The notes below the pieces were generated by a model. It was not told the DNA's origin. It was given only the letters and a program-made list of their open reading frames with translations, and made no database searches. Of a stretch of DNA of 35,814 nt, positions 32,527-35,814 are shown piece by piece. Origin of the DNA: Hydrogenimonas sp. (lineage in GTDB: Bacteria; Campylobacterota; Campylobacteria; Campylobacterales; Hydrogenimonadaceae); NCBI GenBank assembly GCA_015494675.1, contig WGAW01000062.1, positions 1 to 35,814 of the forward strand. Direction: 5' to 3'. A program made the position numbers and the translations under genes. Within the stretch, counting starts at the first letter, position 1; the number at the start of each line of letters is the position of its first letter.

Positions 32527-33243
32527 CTACTTCAGCCTCTGCATAGCTTTTTGCAGATCTTCCGGAGTATCTATGCCGAAACTTTCGGTCTCCACTTCGC
32601 ACATAGCTATCTTGAATCCGTGCGAAAGGGCCCTGAGTTGCTCCAGCTTTTCGGTATTTTCCAGAAACGACGACGGTAGCGAGCAGAAGCGCTCCAGCAT
32701 TTTTCGCCTGAAGCCGTATATGCCTATATGACCCTTGTAATCTTCGTATCCGCCCTCTCTGTCGTAGGGTATCGAGCTTCTGGAAAAGTAGAGCGCAAAG
32801 CCGCTTTGGTCTGTTACGACTTTGACTATATTCGGATTTTGGGCATCTGCCGGCCGGATCTTTTTGTATAGCGAACAGATCATTACACTCTCGTCTTTGG
32901 CATGCCTTTGTACAAGAGTCTTGAGGCTTTCTATCGCTTCCGGCTCGATGAACGGCTCGTCCGCCTGCACATTGATGACCGTTTCGTTCTCATCGAGTCC
33001 CAGTCTGGCAGCCGCTTCGTTAATGCGGTCGGTACCGCTTGTGTGCCCACTGCTGGTCATTACGGCCTTGATGCCGTAAGATGAGCAGACTTCCATGACT
33101 TCTGGAGAGTCGGTAGCAACCGCGACACGGTCGACATCTTCTACCGCTTTGGCCGTCGCTATCACCATCGGGTATCCCCCTATATCGGCAAGTACCTTTC
33201 CGGGAAACCGTGTAGAGCCCAGACGGGCCGGAATCAATATCAT
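32527..33243 (-). CDS. kdsB: 3-deoxy-manno-octulosonate cytidylyltransferase KdsB
   Basis: CMP-Kdo synthetase, activating Kdo for lipopolysaccharide core, 238 residues. The start is ATG 33243 with GGG upstream. Eleven further codons in frame are ignored because they run back past the promoter. It has IPARLGSTRFPGKVLADIGG, VATDSPEV, TSSGHTSGTDRINEA, NVQADEPFIEPEAI and HIGIYGFRRKML, all typical. It is transcribed divergently from the TrmN6-like gene, about 47 bases away. Confidence 0.95.
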   Translation of the reverse strand: MILIPARLGSTRFPGKVLADIGGYPMVIATAKAVEDVDRVAVATDSPEVMEVCSSYGIKAVMTSSGHTSGTDRINEAAARLGLDENETVINVQADEPFIEPEAIESLKTLVQRHAKDESVMICSLYKKIRPADAQNPNIVKVVTDQSGFALYFSRSSIPYDREGGYEDYKGHIGIYGFRRKMLERFCSLPSSFLENTEKLEQLRALSHGFKIAMCEVETESFGIDTPEDLQKAMQRLK

Positions 33244-33262
33244 CAAAAACCCTTTTTTTGGG

Positions 33263-33268
33263 TATAAT
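33263..33268 (+). promoter_or_regulatory. -10 box for the TrmN6-like operon
   Basis: TATAAT in the kdsB divergent spacer, 22 bases before GTG 33291. It makes an upstream TTG start (33258) impossible for the same transcript. On the other strand an overlapping TAGAAT (33272-33267) could serve kdsB. Confidence 0.5.
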
Positions 33269-33290
33269 TCTACCAAAAAACGGGGATAGG

Positions 33291-33986
33291 GTGCTATTTT
33301 ACCAACCGCTGAGAGGATACCGTTTCAACAGCGATTCGATATTTCTGTACGACTTTATAGGCTCATTCTCTCCATCGGGCGATATGCTCGATGTCGGTTG
33401 CGGGGTAGGGGTGATTGGGCTGCTGCTTGCGCGAGACTTCGACCTCAAGGCTACACTGGTGGAGAAGCAGCCCCTGATGGTCTCTTATGCGAAAAAGAAT
33501 GCCGAAATAAACAGGATAGAGGCCGATATTCACCTTGCGGACTTTCTGGAGTTCGAGTCTGCAAAGAGGTTCGATCATATCGTATCCAATCCTCCGTTTT
33601 ACCACGAGGGTGTGATAAAGAGCGAAGACCCGCATCTGCATGCGTGCAGATATAACTCACACCTTCCGCCGAAACCTTTTTTCGCCAAGGTAAAGCGACT
33701 TTTGAAACCCAGGGGGCACCTCTTTTTCTGCTACGACGCTTCGCAGACGGGCGACATATTGAGCGCATTGAACGAAGCATCTTTGACAGTGGAGCATATG
33801 CGGTTCGTACATCCCAAGCGCGACAGGGATGCAAAACTGGTCATGATCCATGCCAGGAGAGACTCGAGAGCCAAGTGCATAGTCATGCCGCCGCTGATAC
33901 CCTTTGAAGCGGACGGGTATGCCGATGTCGCGAAGGAGATATTTAAAAATGCAAGGACACATACGATAAAATGTCAGATCGATTAA
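33291..33986 (+). CDS. TrmN6-like methyltransferase (tRNA1(Val) A37 type)
   Basis: SAM-dependent N6-adenine methyltransferase, 231 residues from GTG 33291 (GGGG five bases upstream; the result MLFYQPLRGYRFNSDSIFLYDFI is the family start). SAM motif I DVGCGVGVIGLLLA (34-47), acidic loop LVEKQ and catalytic NPPF (100-103) followed by YHEGV are clear, as in TrmN (YfiC), which makes m6A37 of tRNA1(Val). HemK-like enzymes share NPPF/Y, but the size and start favour TrmN. It overlaps the next gene by 16 bases. Confidence 0.88.
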   Translation: MLFYQPLRGYRFNSDSIFLYDFIGSFSPSGDMLDVGCGVGVIGLLLARDFDLKATLVEKQPLMVSYAKKNAEINRIEADIHLADFLEFESAKRFDHIVSNPPFYHEGVIKSEDPHLHACRYNSHLPPKPFFAKVKRLLKPRGHLFFCYDASQTGDILSALNEASLTVEHMRFVHPKRDRDAKLVMIHARRDSRAKCIVMPPLIPFEADGYADVAKEIFKNARTHTIKCQID

Positions 33987-34351
33987 TAACCCAAGAGGGC
34001 TTTCGCTACACTTTCGATCCAAAAGCGTGCGAAGAGTGCATGGGAAACTGCTGCACGGGAGAGAGCGGGCATATCTGGGTATCGGTTCAAAAAATCCCCC
34101 AGATGGCCGCCTATCTCGGGATGGAAAGCGAAGAATTCATAGAGAAATATCTGGAAAAATCGGGATATAGATATACGATAAAAGAGAGAGTCGTCGTAGA
34201 GGGTGAGTTCGACTGTGCCTTTTTCGACAGGGAAACGAACCGGTGTACGATCTACCCTGTGCGCCCGATGCAGTGCAGAACATTTCCCTTTTGGGACTAC
34301 TTTAAAGATAACGAAGAGGAACTAAGAAACGAATGTCCAGGTATCTTGTAA
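33971..34351 (+). CDS. YkgJ-type cysteine cluster protein
   Basis: 126 residues with CEECMGNCC (Cys20, 23, 27, 28) and a later CAFFDRETNRCTIYPVRPMQCRTFPFW. This is the YkgJ/UPF0153 pattern, thought to chelate zinc or an iron-sulfur cluster. The function of the family is not firmly known. It overlaps the methyltransferase before it by 16 bases and the TPR lipoprotein after it by 19, so the three are tightly coupled. Confidence 0.88.
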   Translation: MSDRLITQEGFRYTFDPKACEECMGNCCTGESGHIWVSVQKIPQMAAYLGMESEEFIEKYLEKSGYRYTIKERVVVEGEFDCAFFDRETNRCTIYPVRPMQCRTFPFWDYFKDNEEELRNECPGIL

Positions 34352-35637
34352 CACCGATAGTGCTTCTGCTCTTTATAGCCGGATGTTCCACCAAGAATGT
34401 GCCTTCTTCGAATGGGGTCGAAGCCAAAGAGAAAAAGAGCCGCTATAGAACTTTCGCACTCGAAAACGACTATATCATACATGCGCTCTACTATAAAGAG
34501 CATAGAGCCTATGCCAGGGCCTACACGCTTTTCAAAGAGCTCTACGACAGGACCGGCAACCCCGAATATCTGCGTGAGGCCGCCACCCTTCTTATCGCTT
34601 TGAAAGAGTATGACGAAGCGCTTAAAGATCTGAAGATACTGACGGAAAAAGAGCCTGAAAACGCCGAGCTCTACAGGCTTATGACAATCGCATACGTGAA
34701 AAAGGATAGGAGGGAGGATGCGCTGAAGAGTGCGCAAAAGGCCCTTGAACTTGACCCCGACAATATCAAAAACGTCGATATGATAGCCTCTATCTATCTT
34801 AATGACGGTGAGAACCGCAAGGCGTTCGAGGCGTATGAGAGGTACTACGAAAAGCATCACGATGACGACTCGCTTGTCAGGATGGTATCGATTCTCTACC
34901 ACAAGATGCATGATCGTAAAGGGAGCCTGAGCCTGCTGGAGACACACAGCAAAATGGTCGGATGCAGTGAAAAGGTGTGTCTGTTTCTTGCGGAGATATA
35001 CAGGCGGGAGAACAACCTGGACAATCTCGCTTCGGTATACGAGAGGCTTTACGGTGCGACAGGAAAGAGCGAATATGCGCAAAGGGCGGCAGAGATCTAC
35101 ACCTACGAAAAACGGTACAAAAAGGCCGTAAAGATCCTGGAGTCTTCAGGAGCCGACAAGAGGCTTCTTCTTGCCGTCTTGAAGCAGTCGAGAGAGTACA
35201 AAAAGGCCCTGAAGCTGGCAAAAGAGCTCTACGATGAGACCCTCGATCCGGTCTGGCAGGCGGAGTACGGGGTTCTTCTATATGAAGCGGCCGAAAAAAA
35301 GAGCGATCCGAAGCTCCTGAGAAAGGTGGAGAGTCTGCTCTCCTCCTCGATCAAAAAGGGAGTCGACGAAGCTCTCTATCTCAACTACCTCGGGTATCTG
35401 CTCATAGATCATGAGATAGATATAACAAGAGGCATGGAGCTTGTCAAAAGAGCGTTGAAGATCGATCCCGACTCTCCATTCTATCTCGACTCACTGGCGT
35501 GGGGCTACTACAAGCTCGGCAGGTGCGACAGGGCGTACGATATTATGAAAAGGGTCGTGGAGAAGATGGGACTCGATGACAAGGAGATCAAGCTTCATTG
35601 GGAAAAAATCAGTAGATGCAGGAGTAAAAAGAAGTGA
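34333..35637 (+). CDS. TPR lipoprotein
   Basis: 434 residues. A lipoprotein signal with lipobox FIAGC (Cys18) precedes many TPR-like repeats (for example about 60-165, with [34 protein letters not shown] and [32 protein letters not shown], and again at 365-400 with [39 protein letters not shown]). It is anchored in the inner or outer membrane facing the periplasm. Residues after Cys18 are Ser-Thr-Lys, so the Lol +2 Asp retention signal is absent and the outer membrane is likely. A scaffold role is inferred, with no known partner. It overlaps trpC by three bases. Confidence 0.85.
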   Translation: MSRYLVTPIVLLLFIAGCSTKNVPSSNGVEAKEKKSRYRTFALENDYIIHALYYKEHRAYARAYTLFKELYDRTGNPEYLREAATLLIALKEYDEALKDLKILTEKEPENAELYRLMTIAYVKKDRREDALKSAQKALELDPDNIKNVDMIASIYLNDGENRKAFEAYERYYEKHHDDDSLVRMVSILYHKMHDRKGSLSLLETHSKMVGCSEKVCLFLAEIYRRENNLDNLASVYERLYGATGKSEYAQRAAEIYTYEKRYKKAVKILESSGADKRLLLAVLKQSREYKKALKLAKELYDETLDPVWQAEYGVLLYEAAEKKSDPKLLRKVESLLSSSIKKGVDEALYLNYLGYLLIDHEIDITRGMELVKRALKIDPDSPFYLDSLAWGYYKLGRCDRAYDIMKRVVEKMGLDDKEIKLHWEKISRCRSKKK

Positions 35638-35814
35638 TACTCGATGAGATAATCGCACGTACTAAAGTGGATCTGGAGAAGAGAAAAAAGGAGTATCCCC
35701 TCGATTGGCTCGGCCGTTCGCTGGCTTACAATCCGTTCCCTCCGAGAGATGTTCACAAGGTGCTCAAATCGACCCCGGAAAATCCGTACAGGATAATCGC
35801 CGAGGTTAAAAAAG
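35634..35814 (+). CDS. trpC: Indole-3-glycerol-phosphate synthase, 3' end beyond window
   Basis: First 60 residues only. The start is GTG at 35634 in GTGA, overlapping the TPR lipoprotein stop, with AGGAG nine bases upstream. The sequence [22 protein letters not shown], followed by a helix and then IIAEVKKA, fits TrpC, whose N-terminal helix precedes strand 1 with catalytic Lys in AEVKKASPSKG. The enzyme closes the indole ring in tryptophan synthesis. No other trp gene is visible before the window ends. Confidence 0.85.
   Translation, partial: MILDEIIARTKVDLEKRKKEYPLDWLGRSLAYNPFPPRDVHKVLKSTPENPYRIIAEVKK

Noticed and set aside
33258..33290. TTG start for the TrmN6-like gene
   Set aside because: A TATAAT box lies inside this stretch, and the family N-terminus begins at GTG 33291.

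Overview
The window looks like chromosomal DNA of a flagellated, Gram-negative Campylobacterota bacterium (the former Epsilonproteobacteria). It resembles free-living autotrophs such as Hydrogenimonas or Sulfurimonas more than the AT-rich animal Campylobacter, because the coding DNA is close to balanced in GC. The evidence is gene content and order: a P-ring to hook-junction block (receiver-like small protein, rsmD, flgI, flgJ, flgM, flgN, flgK) that I recall as the order in Campylobacter jejuni, rplI-hslV-hslU-era as one operon, a flaG-fliS cluster, and an alternative biotin esterase (bioV). The genus is a guess. No rRNA, tRNA, CRISPR array, insertion sequence or phage gene was found.

Layout. 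1-3756 (+): the end of mtaB (tRNA methylthiotransferase), a membrane FtsH-like AAA protein that has lost its zinc-protease motif, bioV and mog, all overlapping. 3948-6740 (+): a large SUV3-type RNA helicase, then uvrD with its own promoter. 8891-18276 (-): a nine-gene pilus or type II secretion-like assembly operon whose order (I-J-K-L-M-N-x-E-G) matches the MSHA pilus cluster. In Campylobacter its relatives are the cts DNA-uptake genes. It has no pilin gene here and carries one unrecognised periplasmic protein. 18277-18542 is a gene-free stretch with a 22-bp inverted repeat. 18543-21749 (-): rplI-hslV-hslU-era.

21874-24128 (+): an M3 oligopeptidase and a small membrane protein. 24132-25477 (-): argG and a 30-residue single-span protein just after it. 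25622-26680 (-): flaG, fliS and a small third gene, without fliD. 26789-31699 (+): the flagellar P-ring/junction block with sigma-54-like and sigma-28-like promoters. 31703-35814: an OppC-like permease, kdsB (-), a TrmN6-like methyltransferase, a YkgJ-type cysteine cluster protein, a TPR lipoprotein and the start of trpC.

Functionally the window combines housekeeping (translation accuracy, protein quality control, arginine, biotin, tryptophan, Kdo) with two envelope machines. The flagellar genes carry the expected regulatory logic: sigma-54 for the P-ring, and sigma-28 with its anti-sigma factor FlgM for late genes. The pilus-like operon is most likely a DNA-uptake or pseudopilus machine. Nothing here is convincingly a wholly new system. 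The best leads are the protease-dead FtsH paralogue, the unknown protein inside the pilus operon, the inverted repeat upstream of that operon, the unannotated 30-residue protein after argG, and a possible truncated receiver protein heading the flagellar block.
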